Part shown: positions 26,817 through 35,605 of the stretch, in pieces
Layout of the letters: each line of letters starts with the position of its first letter
Position numbering within the stretch: position 1 is the first letter of the stretch
Assembly (NCBI GenBank): GCA_963713445.1
Contig: CAVQMB010000008.1
Location: 62,001-126,000, forward strand
Source of the DNA: CAVQMB01 sp963713445
GTDB lineage: Bacteria; Pseudomonadota; Gammaproteobacteria; Competibacterales; Competibacteraceae
Length of the DNA: 64,000 nt
Reading direction: 5' to 3'
Translations under genes and position numbers: made by a program
Notes under the pieces: generated by a model
Database searches by the model: none
What the model saw: only the letters and a program-made list of their open reading frames with translations
Told to the model about the DNA's origin: nothing

Positions 26817-27733
26817 CGGAGACCCGTATCAGTTCGGCCAAGAAGGAAGTCGTTATCGGCTTCGAGCGGCCGTTCGTCATCATCGGCGAGCGCATCAATC
26901 CAACCGGCCGCAAGATCCTGGCGGCAGAAATGGCCGCCGGCGATTTCTCCCGGGTCGAACGTGATGCTATCGCTCAGGTCGAGGCGGGTGCCCATATGCT
27001 CGACGTCAATGCCGGTATCCCGCTGGCCGACGAGCCCGGGATTCTGGCGCAGACCGTTAAGCTGGTGCAATCCATCACGGATGTGCCGCTGTCGATCGAC
27101 TCCAGCATCGTTGCAGCCCTGGAGGCGGGGTTGTCGGTCTATGAGGGCAAGGCGCTGGTGAATTCTGTCACCGGTGAGGAAGAACGCCTGGAGGTGGTGT
27201 TGCCGCTGATCAAGAAGCATAACGCCGCCGTGATCGCCATATCTAACGACGAAACCGGGATCTCGGAGGATCCGGACGTGCGTTTTGACGTGGCGCGCAA
27301 GATCGTCAACCGCGCGGCCGATTACGGCATCCCAAGCAGCGATGTGGTGGTCGATCCACTGGTTATGCCGGTGGGTGCCATCAATACCGCGGGGCGCCAG
27401 GTGATGCATCTGCTGCGCCGGCTGCACGATGAGCTCAAGGTCAATACGACCTGCGGTGCGTCCAATATCAGCTTCGGCCTTCCCAACCGCCGTGGGATCA
27501 ACGCCGCGTTTCTCACCATGGGCATTTCTCATGGGCTTACCTCGGCGATAATGAATCCACTGCACATAGAGGATCTGGCTGCGGTAATGGGTGCCGACGT
27601 GATGATGGGTCACGACCCGAACTGCATGCGCTGGATGCGCAAGTTCCGCGAAGCCACGCCGGCTCCGGTCGAAGGCGAAGCACCGCGGGGCCGGCGCGAG
27701 AGCCGCCGCCGGCGCGGCCGTGACGCCGGCTGA
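26813..27733 (+). CDS. Methyltetrahydrofolate:corrinoid methyltransferase (pterin-binding, dihydropteroate synthase-like)
   Basis: 306 residues, ATGA-coupled to metF. The pterin-binding TIM barrel is plain: VIIGERINPTGRKIL near the N-terminus, AHMLDVNAGIPLADEP, PLSIDSS and NSVTGEEERL. The C-terminus is a short Arg-rich tail after about 285. Members (AcsE, MtgA, MtvA-like) move methyl between methylcob(III)amide protein and H4F. Here it would take methyl from the operon's corrinoid protein to form methyl-H4F. This places the pathway as folate-linked, unlike archaeal systems that use coenzyme M. Confidence 0.9.
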   Translation: MTETRISSAKKEVVIGFERPFVIIGERINPTGRKILAAEMAAGDFSRVERDAIAQVEAGAHMLDVNAGIPLADEPGILAQTVKLVQSITDVPLSIDSSIVAALEAGLSVYEGKALVNSVTGEEERLEVVLPLIKKHNAAVIAISNDETGISEDPDVRFDVARKIVNRAADYGIPSSDVVVDPLVMPVGAINTAGRQVMHLLRRLHDELKVNTTCGASNISFGLPNRRGINAAFLTMGISHGLTSAIMNPLHIEDLAAVMGADVMMGHDPNCMRWMRKFREATPAPVEGEAPRGRRESRRRRGRDAG

Positions 27734-27781
27734 TATAGGCCCGAATCCGTACTGCATCCACCGCGGCACCGAGATGATGTC

Positions 27782-29821
27782 ATGAGTATTCCCCACGAGG
27801 CACTGGTCGTGTTTACGCCTTCCGGCCGACGCGGGCGCTTTCCGGTTGGTACGCCGCTGCTGCAGGCCGCGCGTGCCCTGGGCGTGGACGTCGATTCGGT
27901 GTGTGGGGGCCGCGGCATCTGCGGACGCTGTCAGATTGTGCAGGCAGTCGGGGAATTCGCCAAGCACGGGGTCCACTCGAAACCGGACAATCTATCGCCG
28001 GTGAGCGAGACCGAGCGGGCCTACGAGCGTGACAATGGTGCGTTCAAAGAGGGGCGTCGGCTGGGCTGCTCGACGCTGTTGCTGGGCGATGCCGTCATCG
28101 ATGTGCCGTCCGACAGCCAGGTCCATCGCCAGGTGGTGCGCAAGCGGGCCGAGGTCCACGACATCGAACTCGATCCGATTGTGCGGCTGTATTACGTCGA
28201 GGTGCAGCAGCCCAATATGTACGACCCTTCCAGCGATTTGCGGCGGCTGGAAGAGGCCCTGGAGTTCGAATGGCGGCTGACGGGGCTGTTCGCCGACATC
28301 CGGGTGATTCAGGAACTGCAGCAGGCCCTGCGCCAGGGGGACTGGAAAGTCACCGTGGCGGTCCACAACGGCAACAAGATCATCGCCGTCTGGCCCGGCT
28401 TTCAGGACCGACTGTACGGGATGGCGGTGGACGTGGGTTCGACCACGATAGCGGCGCATCTGTGTAATCTGATGACCGGCGAGGTGGTGACCTCGGCAGG
28501 CCTGATGAACCCGCAGATCCGTTTTGGCGAGGATCTGATGAGCCGGGTGTCATACGTGATGATGAATCCGGGCGGGGAGGTGGAGATGACCCGGGTGGTG
28601 CGCGAGGCGCTCAACGACCTGGCCTTTCAGGTAGCCCATGAGGCCGGCATCGGTGTCACCGATATCATCGAGGCGACCTTCGTCGGCAACCCGATCATGC
28701 ATCATCTGCTGCTTGGCATCAATCCGATCGAACTGGGCGGCGCGCCGTTTGCCCTGGCTGCGGACGGCTCGGTCAACTCCCTGTGGGCCAGCGAACTCGA
28801 TCTGCACATCCATTCCAACGCACGTATCTATGTGCTGCCCTGTGTTGCCGGCCATGTCGGAGCCGACACTGCAGGGGTGATGCTCTCGGAAGCGCCGCAT
28901 TTGTCGGAGCGAATGGAGCTGATCGTCGATGTGGGGACCAACGCCGAGATCGTACTCGGCAACCGGCACCGGCTATTGGCGTGCTCCAGTCCCACCGGCC
29001 CGGCGTTCGAGGGGGCCCAGATATCGGGCGGCCAGCGCGCAGCGCCGGGCGCCATCGAGCGGGTGCGTATCGACCATTCGACCCTGGAGCCCCACTTCAA
29101 GGTGATTGGCTGCGAGCTATGGTCGAACGAGCCGGGTTTCGACGATGAGGTTGCCGGCGTCGGCATCACCGGCATCTGTGGCTCCGGTATCATTGAGGCT
29201 GTCGCAGAGATGTACCTCGCTGGCATCATCAACCAGGATGGCCTGTTCGACGGTGGCCTGGCAGCGCATAATTCACGTATCCATGCGAATGGCCGCACGT
29301 TTGGCTACCGCCTGCACGATGGCGAGGTCCAGGTGCAGATTACCCAGAACGATATCCGCGCGATCCAGCTGGCCAAGGCGGCACTATATGCGGGTGTGCG
29401 CCTGCTGATGGATCGCATGGGCATCGAGCAGGTCGACCGCATCCGTCTCGCGGGCGCCTTCGGCAGCCACATCGACGTCAAGTACGCTATGATACTGGGC
29501 CTGATTCCGGACTGTGACCTGAGTCAGGTTACGTCGGCCGGCAATGCTGCCGGCACGGGCGCCCGCATTGCATTGCTCGACAAGAAATCACGCGCGGAAA
29601 TAGAGGATGTGGTACGGCAGGTGGAAAAGGTTGAGACTGCAGTAGAACCACGTTTTCAGGAACATTTCGTGCAAGCTATGGCGTTTCCTCACAAGACTGC
29701 CCCTTATCCGAATCTGGCGGCAACTGTGGCGCTGCCACGGCCCAAAACCATCACCAGCCCCGATGCCGGCGAGGGGCGCCGGCGTAACAGGCGGCGGCCT
29801 TCGTCAGCCCATCGCGCCTGA
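27782..29821 (+). CDS. Reductive activator of corrinoid proteins (RACE/RamA-like [2Fe-2S] ASKHA protein)
   Basis: 679 residues. An N-terminal plant-type [2Fe-2S] ferredoxin domain has Cys41, Cys47, Cys50 (CGGRGICGRC) and a later Cys in RLGCSTL. A linker and a large ASKHA ATPase-like domain follow (about 215-610; GMAVDVGSTTIAAHL, DVGTNAEIVLG, GICGSGIIEAVAEM, AGAFGSHID). Such proteins use ATP to push an electron onto inactive cob(II)amide and restore cob(I)amide. The tail after 610 is Arg-rich and low in complexity. Its presence shows that the corrinoid protein is catalytic and prone to oxidation, as expected in an aerobe. It overlaps the next gene by one base. Confidence 0.92.
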   Translation: MSIPHEALVVFTPSGRRGRFPVGTPLLQAARALGVDVDSVCGGRGICGRCQIVQAVGEFAKHGVHSKPDNLSPVSETERAYERDNGAFKEGRRLGCSTLLLGDAVIDVPSDSQVHRQVVRKRAEVHDIELDPIVRLYYVEVQQPNMYDPSSDLRRLEEALEFEWRLTGLFADIRVIQELQQALRQGDWKVTVAVHNGNKIIAVWPGFQDRLYGMAVDVGSTTIAAHLCNLMTGEVVTSAGLMNPQIRFGEDLMSRVSYVMMNPGGEVEMTRVVREALNDLAFQVAHEAGIGVTDIIEATFVGNPIMHHLLLGINPIELGGAPFALAADGSVNSLWASELDLHIHSNARIYVLPCVAGHVGADTAGVMLSEAPHLSERMELIVDVGTNAEIVLGNRHRLLACSSPTGPAFEGAQISGGQRAAPGAIERVRIDHSTLEPHFKVIGCELWSNEPGFDDEVAGVGITGICGSGIIEAVAEMYLAGIINQDGLFDGGLAAHNSRIHANGRTFGYRLHDGEVQVQITQNDIRAIQLAKAALYAGVRLLMDRMGIEQVDRIRLAGAFGSHIDVKYAMILGLIPDCDLSQVTSAGNAAGTGARIALLDKKSRAEIEDVVRQVEKVETAVEPRFQEHFVQAMAFPHKTAPYPNLAATVALPRPKTITSPDAGEGRRRNRRRPSSAHRA

Positions 29822-30960
29822 TGGCGGGTCCACTCGCCGGCATTCGGGTGGTAGAGTTCGCCGGCATCGGTCCCGGGCCGTTCGCCGGCATGATGCTGGC
29901 TGACCATGGTGCCCGGGTAGTCCGTATCGAGCGGCGCGGGGGTGGTCCTGCACTGGGTTTTATGGATCCGGCGCGCGACGTGCTGAATCGCGGCAAGCAC
30001 GCACTGGCCCTGGATTTGAAGGCACCGGAAGATGTGGCACTGGCACTGCGGTTGGTGGCCCAGGCCGATGTTCTGATCGAGGGTTTTCGTCCCGGTGTCA
30101 TGGAGCGCCTCGGGTTAGGGCCGGAAGTCTGCCTCGCGGGCAACCCGAGGCTCGTCTACGGCCGTATGACCGGGTGGGGACAGAACGGTCCGCTGTCCGC
30201 GGCAGTGGGGCACGATATCAATTACATTGCGGTCAGCGGTGCTTTGCACCCGATTGGCCCGGACGCGGTCCCGCCCCCGCCGCCGCTCAATCTGGTTGGT
30301 GATTTTGGCGGTGGCGGCATGGTGCTCGCCTTCGGCATCGTGAGCGCGTTGCTGGAGGCGCGCCACTCTGGTCAGGGCCAGGTGGTCGATGCCGCGATGA
30401 CTGACGGCAGTGCGTTGCTGCTTGCGATGACCTACGGCCTCAAAGGTATGGGCCACTGGCAGGTGCGGCGGGCCGATAATTTCCTTGACGGCGCAGCACC
30501 GTTCTACCGCTGCTACCGTTGTGCCGATGGCAAGTTTGTGGCGGTGGGGGCGATTGAACCGCAGTTCTATCAGGCGCTGCTGGCCGGCTGCGCGATCGAT
30601 GACCCGGACTTTGACGAGCAATGGGATCGTACCCGGTGGCCGCGCTTGTGCGAGAAGCTGGCGCAGGTGTTTGCCCGGCACAGCCGGGATCAGTGGTGCC
30701 GGACGCTGGCGGGTACCGATGCCTGCGTGGCGCCGGTGCTTGACCTCGGCGAGGCTCCCTCCCATCCTCACAATCGATCACGCGGCACATTTCTGGAAAG
30801 CTTCGGTGTGACCCAACCCGCGCCTGCTCCACGCTTCAGCCGCACCGCGACCGATACGCCGCAAGCCCCGGGGCAGGCCGGTGTTGATAGTTCGTGGCTT
30901 GCCGACTGGGGCATCGACGCTCGCGAACAGGAGCGACTGCGGCAGCAGGGTGTCCTGTAG
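29821..30960 (+). CDS. CaiB/BaiF family CoA transferase
   Basis: 379 residues, starting at TGATG so that its ATG shares a base with the previous stop. Family III CoA-transferase marks: LAGIRVVEFAGIGPGPFAGM, DHGARVVRIE, DVLNRGKHALALDLK and QVVDAAMTDG, in which Asp190 is the probable catalytic aspartate. The nearest group is alpha-methylacyl-CoA racemase-like. It is formally the last gene of the corrinoid operon and may activate an acid substrate such as a carnitine- or betaine-derived acid; that is inference, and the one-base overlap is the only link seen here. Confidence 0.87.
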   Translation: MAGPLAGIRVVEFAGIGPGPFAGMMLADHGARVVRIERRGGGPALGFMDPARDVLNRGKHALALDLKAPEDVALALRLVAQADVLIEGFRPGVMERLGLGPEVCLAGNPRLVYGRMTGWGQNGPLSAAVGHDINYIAVSGALHPIGPDAVPPPPPLNLVGDFGGGGMVLAFGIVSALLEARHSGQGQVVDAAMTDGSALLLAMTYGLKGMGHWQVRRADNFLDGAAPFYRCYRCADGKFVAVGAIEPQFYQALLAGCAIDDPDFDEQWDRTRWPRLCEKLAQVFARHSRDQWCRTLAGTDACVAPVLDLGEAPSHPHNRSRGTFLESFGVTQPAPAPRFSRTATDTPQAPGQAGVDSSWLADWGIDAREQERLRQQGVL

Positions 30961-31034
30961 CGACAAGGCGGCTGTTGTCGGACATTGGTGGTGGGGTGCT
31001 ATTATGCGTGCTTTACTACGCGGACCTTCCGTCG

Positions 31035-31916
31035 ATGAATGCAGCCGCCACGCGTGCGGCGGTGCTCATGCTGTTGGCGACCATCGTGTTTTCCAGCATG
31101 CATACCCTGGTTCGCTTTGTCGGCCAGGAACTGCATCCGTTCGAGATTGCATTTTTCCGTAACCTGTTCGGTTTTTTCACCGTGCTGCCGCTGATCGTGC
31201 GCAGCCGTGGCAGTTGTTTCATCAGTGCCCAGCCCAGGTTGCAGATGCTGCGCGGTGTTACCGGCCTAGTGGCAATGCTGGGCTGGTTCTATGGGTTGAG
31301 CAAGGTGCCGGTGGCAGCGGCGACCGCGCTCAATTTTACTGCCGCCTTATTCGCTTCCCTGGGTGCGGTTGTGGTGCTCGGCGAGCGCATGGGTGTGCGT
31401 CGCTGGAGTGCACTGTTATTGGGCTTTGCCGGCACCCTGATCGTGCTTCGGCCGGGGTTTGGCGACTTCGGCCCCGGTGCCGGCTACATCCTGGTTTCGT
31501 CGCTCTGCTGGGGGTGCAGCATCGTCATCGTGAAACAACTGAGCCGCACCGATTCGGCAATTACGGTCGTGGTATGGATGTCGGTGTCACTAACGTTGCT
31601 GTCGGCTGCGCCGGCGTGGATGGTTTGGCAACGGCCAACGGCTGTTGAACTGGGCTGGATGGCGCTGATCGCGGTTCTGGGTACCGGTGGCCATCTCATC
31701 CTGGTCAATGCCCTCAAGCGAGCCGACGCCAGTCAGCTGATGCCAATCGATTTCACCCGCTTGGTGTGGACCAGTATTTTCGGCTACCTAGCGTTCGGGG
31801 AGGTGCCCGAGGTATGGATTTGGGTCGGGGGCAGCGTGATCTTTGTCAGCGCCGCCTACATCACCTATCGGGAGCAGCGCCTTCAGCGGCTGGAAACGCC
31901 AGCCCCGGCCGCTTAG
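31035..31916 (+). CDS. EamA/DMT-family membrane transporter
   Basis: 293 residues from ATG 31035; an extension to 30894 would overlap the CoA-transferase gene. About ten hydrophobic helices in two EamA repeats are visible (VLMLLATIVFSSMHTLVRF ... ALNFTAALFASLGAVVVLGE; then the second repeat from VVVWMSVSLTLLSA to SVIFVSAAYITYREQ). Such transporters export metabolites such as amino acids, but the substrate is not fixed by sequence. No ribosome site is convincing. Its stop overlaps, tail to tail, the stop of the sheath-like gene. Confidence 0.88.
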   Translation: MNAAATRAAVLMLLATIVFSSMHTLVRFVGQELHPFEIAFFRNLFGFFTVLPLIVRSRGSCFISAQPRLQMLRGVTGLVAMLGWFYGLSKVPVAAATALNFTAALFASLGAVVVLGERMGVRRWSALLLGFAGTLIVLRPGFGDFGPGAGYILVSSLCWGCSIVIVKQLSRTDSAITVVVWMSVSLTLLSAAPAWMVWQRPTAVELGWMALIAVLGTGGHLILVNALKRADASQLMPIDFTRLVWTSIFGYLAFGEVPEVWIWVGGSVIFVSAAYITYREQRLQRLETPAPAA

Positions 31917-33370
31917 TGGCGGTCGATGCTGAGGCGACTGCCGTCGATGGCGAGGCAGCCTGGTAAACGGACCCTATTTCGGTTGCGATAGGCCAGCAGT
32001 GGTGTGAGACCCCGGCCAGTCAGCGCGGTTGCGGCTCTCTCACTCAGCACGACCTCGGTTGCCGGTTGCAGCCGGATTACACCATCGAGTGAATAACTGT
32101 AGGCAGGAACGTCATCGATGTCGAATGCGGCGGCTGGATCGAATGCCCAGCCATCCTGCAGGAAGCCTTGAGTCCATGCCAATGTGGCTGCCAACGCCGG
32201 ATTGCCCCATAACAGGTGGTCGCTGCACGGACCATGTGGCAATTCCTCGAAGCCGAAACTTTCGACAGCGTTACCACCGGCACCGTAAGGCAGTCGCAGC
32301 AGCAATCGCGGTAGCAACAGACCGATACGCGACGCTATAGTGCTGCTGCGCAGGGCTTGCCATCGCTGGACGACTGACGGCCCGGGTATTTGCCACTGAT
32401 CTGGTTCGGCCAGCATGGCGGCGTCGTTGCAACCAGCAAGGCTGGGCGCTGCCGCTGCAACCAGCGTCGCGCCTACGGCTACACTGATACTGCCCAGTGC
32501 CGCCAACAGGCGAACCGATTCAGTCTCGGCAGCGAAGTCGTAAAGTCCGACTAATAGTGTCCAGGGTGCGTCATCGGGCGCGCCGGCCATTCGATCCAGC
32601 AACCGCCGATAAAGTGTGCTCTGATCCAGCGGTTTACCCTCTGTCAGCAAGTCGTCTCTCAATTCCGCTTCGCTGACGGTCAGGCAATAAATTTCCAGCG
32701 ACGGATCATCCGGCAGCTGGGACAGCAGCCAGGCCAGCCCGCGCCAGTTGGCTTCAAGGGCCTGAAAAGAGGGATCATGCAGTAACTCGCGCAATGCTTC
32801 GGCCGCTGCCAGCTCCAGCGCTTCGAGATACGGCTGGACGTCGCCGGTTGCTACCACGTGAGGATGGACGACCTCGGCCAGCAGACGTTCCAGGTTGCCT
32901 GGCAGTGCCGCTTGCGCTGGGCGGCCGCCTAGTAACTGCTCGAAAGGCGATGCCACAGCGGTCTCAGCGGTGCGTGGCGCCGCCGTCTGCCGGGTTGGCG
33001 CTGCGCCACCCAGTTTCGCGATGGCTGCGGACGCCTGCGCTGGATTCAACAATTCGGCGCGCACCGTGCCCAGACGGGCGAGTGCTGAGCGGTCGCGATA
33101 CAGCCGGTCAGGATGAAAGGCATCCAGGCTGTTGAAGGTCAGGGGCTCGGGGTCGTCCAGAAGCGATTCGAGTCGTGGTGCGATCCGGCCCATGCACTGC
33201 TCGAGATTGTCAATGTCGCTGCGTAGCAGAGGGCGGTCGGCCAACGATAAAGCGGGTGCAGACCCTGCGAAATCACCCAGTAGCACCACGCGAAACGGAA
33301 TCGTATCCGATTTTCGAGTAGTCCGGCGGGCCGGCGCGGTGGTAATTTGCAGGTCGGGTAATGTGGCCAT
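31913..33370 (-). CDS. Orphan fused TssB-TssC-like contractile sheath protein
   Basis: 485 residues from ATG 33370. Residues about 20-95 resemble the TssB sheath small subunit (IPFRVVLLGDFAG then RPLLRSDIDNLEQCMGRIAP). After a linker of about 60 residues, 150-485 match TssC/VipB: LLHDPSFQALEANWRGLAWLL, LEIYCLTVSEAELRDDL, LVGLYDF, LLLPRLLLRLPYGAGG, LLWGNPALA and a C-terminal VVLSERAATALTGRGLTPLL. Sheath subunits normally come from two separate genes within a type VI cluster. Here no TssA, E-M, Hcp, VgrG or ClpV gene is in the window. It lies downstream of otsA on the same strand. No ribosome site is clear. Confidence 0.8.
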   Translation of the reverse strand: MATLPDLQITTAPARRTTRKSDTIPFRVVLLGDFAGSAPALSLADRPLLRSDIDNLEQCMGRIAPRLESLLDDPEPLTFNSLDAFHPDRLYRDRSALARLGTVRAELLNPAQASAAIAKLGGAAPTRQTAAPRTAETAVASPFEQLLGGRPAQAALPGNLERLLAEVVHPHVVATGDVQPYLEALELAAAEALRELLHDPSFQALEANWRGLAWLLSQLPDDPSLEIYCLTVSEAELRDDLLTEGKPLDQSTLYRRLLDRMAGAPDDAPWTLLVGLYDFAAETESVRLLAALGSISVAVGATLVAAAAPSLAGCNDAAMLAEPDQWQIPGPSVVQRWQALRSSTIASRIGLLLPRLLLRLPYGAGGNAVESFGFEELPHGPCSDHLLWGNPALAATLAWTQGFLQDGWAFDPAAAFDIDDVPAYSYSLDGVIRLQPATEVVLSERAATALTGRGLTPLLAYRNRNRVRLPGCLAIDGSRLSIDRH

Positions 33371-33475
33371 ATTGGCGTCTGCCGGTCGGTCGATAATACA
33401 CCGACCAAATAGCACAGTTCCGCCGCTCGCGCCAGCGACTGACTGCCGCACGGCTGCGGCCAGAGGTGTTGGGAG

Positions 33476-34861
33476 CTACTGCCTTGTCTGGGAGTGGCGC
33501 AACGCCTCGACATACTGATCGCGCCACCAGGCGACGTCTTGTTCAGTGACTGATTCCATCATTGCCTCCCAGCGCCGCCGGCGCTCCGCCAGCGGTAAGC
33601 GGAGACCGCGTTGAATCGCCTCGACGACCTCCTGGGTGTCGAACGGATTGACCACGAAAGCGCCAGCGGCCAGTTGTGCGGTGGCACCGGCAAAGCGTGA
33701 AAGCACCAGGCAGCCGGGATTGGCCGGATCCTGGGCAGCAACATACTCCTTGGCGACGAGGTTCATGCCGTCGCGGTAAGGCGTCACCAGACCGATGGCA
33801 CTGGCCCGGTATAATCCCGCCAGGGCGGCGCGGCCTAACGCTTTGTTGAGGTAACGGATTGGGACCCAATCAAACTCGGCGAACCGGCCATTGATGTGAC
33901 CGGTGTGGGTCTCCAACTCCTCACGGATGTCGTTATACTCGGGTACGTCTTCACGCGACGACGGTGCAATCTGGATATAACTAACCTTGTTACAGTTTTC
34001 CGGATAATTCACGAGCAACTGCTCGAATGCTTCCATGCGTTGAGGCAGGCCTTTGGAATAATCGAGCCGGTCGACGCCTATGATCAGTTCACGGTCACGG
34101 AGGCTGCGCTTCATGCGTTTGAAATAATTACTGGCGGTAGTTGATGATGCCGTTTTGATAAATGCCGCGGCATCGATTCCAATCGGGAACACCTGCGCCT
34201 GGATGGTGCGCCCGTAGGCACTTAAGCGGCCGTCCTCATGGATTTTGCCGTCCGCTTCGTGGACCACGTATTGCTGCAGCGCGAGTAGGTCCGTTTCGGT
34301 TTGAAAGCCGACTAGGTCGAATGCGAAAAGAGACCGCACAATGGCATCGTGATTGGGGAGGGTGAGCAGCACCTGAGGGGTCGGGAACGGAATATGCAGA
34401 AAGAATCCGATCGGGTTGGTAACGCTCATCCGGCGCAGTTCCTCCGCCACACCGATCAGATGGTAGTCGTGAACCCAGATTAGATCGTCGGATTCAATCA
34501 CGGGAGCCAGCGCGTGAGCGAAGCGGTTGTTGACCCGAAAATAGCCCTGTTGATAGCGTCGATCGCAAACCATCAGGTCGATCCGGTAATGGAACAACGG
34601 CCACAGCGTCCGGTTGGCATAGCCGTTGTAGTAATTGTCGTAGTCGTCTGGAGACAGATCGATCAACGCGTAGCGCGCGCCATTCTTCTGAATCATCTGC
34701 ACCTTGGCGCCGCTGTCAGACAGTTCGCCGCTCCAGCCGAACCAGATACCGTCGTAGCGGCGCAAAGCTTCGTTGAGTGCCACAGCGAGCCCACCGGCGG
34801 CGGGGCGGTTGGTTGCTTTTGGAATAGCCACCCGGTTGGAAACCAGGATCAGCCTGCTCAC
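33476..34861 (-). CDS. otsA: Trehalose-6-phosphate synthase (UDP-forming)
   Basis: 461 residues, typical for OtsA. A GT20 glycosyltransferase that joins UDP-glucose and glucose 6-phosphate, the first step of trehalose synthesis for osmotic and desiccation tolerance. Seen: LILVSNRVA at the N-terminus, WVHDYHLIGVAEELRR, IGFFLHIPFPTP, VDRLDYSKGLPQR and DGMNLVAKEYVAAQ. The start is just downstream of GGAGG. No otsB phosphatase gene is adjacent, so dephosphorylation must be encoded elsewhere. The sheath-like gene follows 105 bp downstream on the same strand. Confidence 0.95.
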   Translation of the reverse strand: MSRLILVSNRVAIPKATNRPAAGGLAVALNEALRRYDGIWFGWSGELSDSGAKVQMIQKNGARYALIDLSPDDYDNYYNGYANRTLWPLFHYRIDLMVCDRRYQQGYFRVNNRFAHALAPVIESDDLIWVHDYHLIGVAEELRRMSVTNPIGFFLHIPFPTPQVLLTLPNHDAIVRSLFAFDLVGFQTETDLLALQQYVVHEADGKIHEDGRLSAYGRTIQAQVFPIGIDAAAFIKTASSTTASNYFKRMKRSLRDRELIIGVDRLDYSKGLPQRMEAFEQLLVNYPENCNKVSYIQIAPSSREDVPEYNDIREELETHTGHINGRFAEFDWVPIRYLNKALGRAALAGLYRASAIGLVTPYRDGMNLVAKEYVAAQDPANPGCLVLSRFAGATAQLAAGAFVVNPFDTQEVVEAIQRGLRLPLAERRRRWEAMMESVTEQDVAWWRDQYVEALRHSQTRQ

Positions 34862-35284
34862 GATTTGTCCTCCTGGCGCCGGATGGCGCGATCGACAGAT
34901 GGTTTACGTTGCTTAGCGGCGTACGGTCCGGTGTGCATCACAACTGATGGCGGCAGTCCGTGTGGTGGATGAAACGGCGCGGGCTGCGGCCGGGCAGTCA
35001 GCCCGGGACTGCGCTGAGCCAGTCTAGCACGCTGTTATGCCAACGCGTTGATACCGGGTGGGGCTGGCCTGCACACCGTCACGGTGACCAAGCGCTCCGA
35101 AGCCCTATTCGTCGGCTATGTGGCAGAAGACAACACGGCTTTGTCGCGCATGAGCGGGTATCATGCTGGCAGGCAGCGTGTACGCCAGCTACACTGATAT
35201 AGAATTTATGGAGGCTGATTTGTAGACCGAACCGATTGGGTGACTGCCCACAATGTAAATCAAGTGAAATAGGGAGCTAAATCT
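34862..35284. other. Intergenic region of 423 bp, no gene found
   Basis: Between divergent otsA and the first mini-protein gene. Two small hairpins are visible: GCAGTC (34994-34999) with GACTGC (35007-35012), and CACCG-TCA-CGGTG (35074-35086). The right-hand third, from about 35190, becomes much richer in A and T than its surroundings and leads into the low-GC mini-protein genes. A TAGAAT hexamer at 35200-35205 might be a -10 box, without a good -35. I see no tRNA or convincing small reading frame. Confidence 0.6.
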
Positions 35285-35470
35285 ATGAAAATTCGCTATG
35301 TTATGACGGCGCTGTTAATCACAATGACACCTGTCGTCAGTTGGGCGGGCACGCTCTTGCAGACGCCTGCTGCTGTTCCGGCACTTGACGGTTGGGGCGG
35401 CGTTCTACTGGTTGGCGTATTGGCTGGTGTGTTTTTCCGCTGGGCTGAAATAATAAGACGTCGTAAATGA
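35285..35470 (+). CDS. 61-residue secreted mini-protein with IPTL/PEP-CTERM-like tail (copy 1)
   Basis: ATG 35285 follows AGGGAGCT. Residues 1-21 form a signal peptide (MKIRYVMTALLITM..., probable cleavage after SWA). Residues 22-30 are a short spacer. From 31 the tail reads VPALDGWGGVLL, continues as a hydrophobic helix and ends in RWAEIIRRRK. A Pro-containing motif, a helix and a basic terminus is the layout of PEP-CTERM/IPTL-CTERM sorting signals recognised by exosortase-like enzymes. The mature chain would be almost nothing but the sorting tail. No exosortase gene is in the window. Function unknown. Confidence 0.75.
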   Translation: MKIRYVMTALLITMTPVVSWAGTLLQTPAAVPALDGWGGVLLVGVLAGVFFRWAEIIRRRK

Positions 35471-35605
35471 TTGCTGAGCCTTATAGGCGACCGGAGATCG
35501 GTATTGCTCATAAAGATTATTGTCCAACATCTCAAGTGTCATGATTGCATAATAGTAAATTGGGCCACGAATGGTGGTCATTACATTAGAGGGAGGAGCG
35601 TAAGT

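Noticed and set aside
26705..27976. 423-codon open frame on the minus strand
   Set aside because: It runs antisense across metF and the pterin-binding methyltransferase, both clearly conserved and coupled by overlaps. The frame is open because of GC-rich codon bias; its translation has no recognisable motif.
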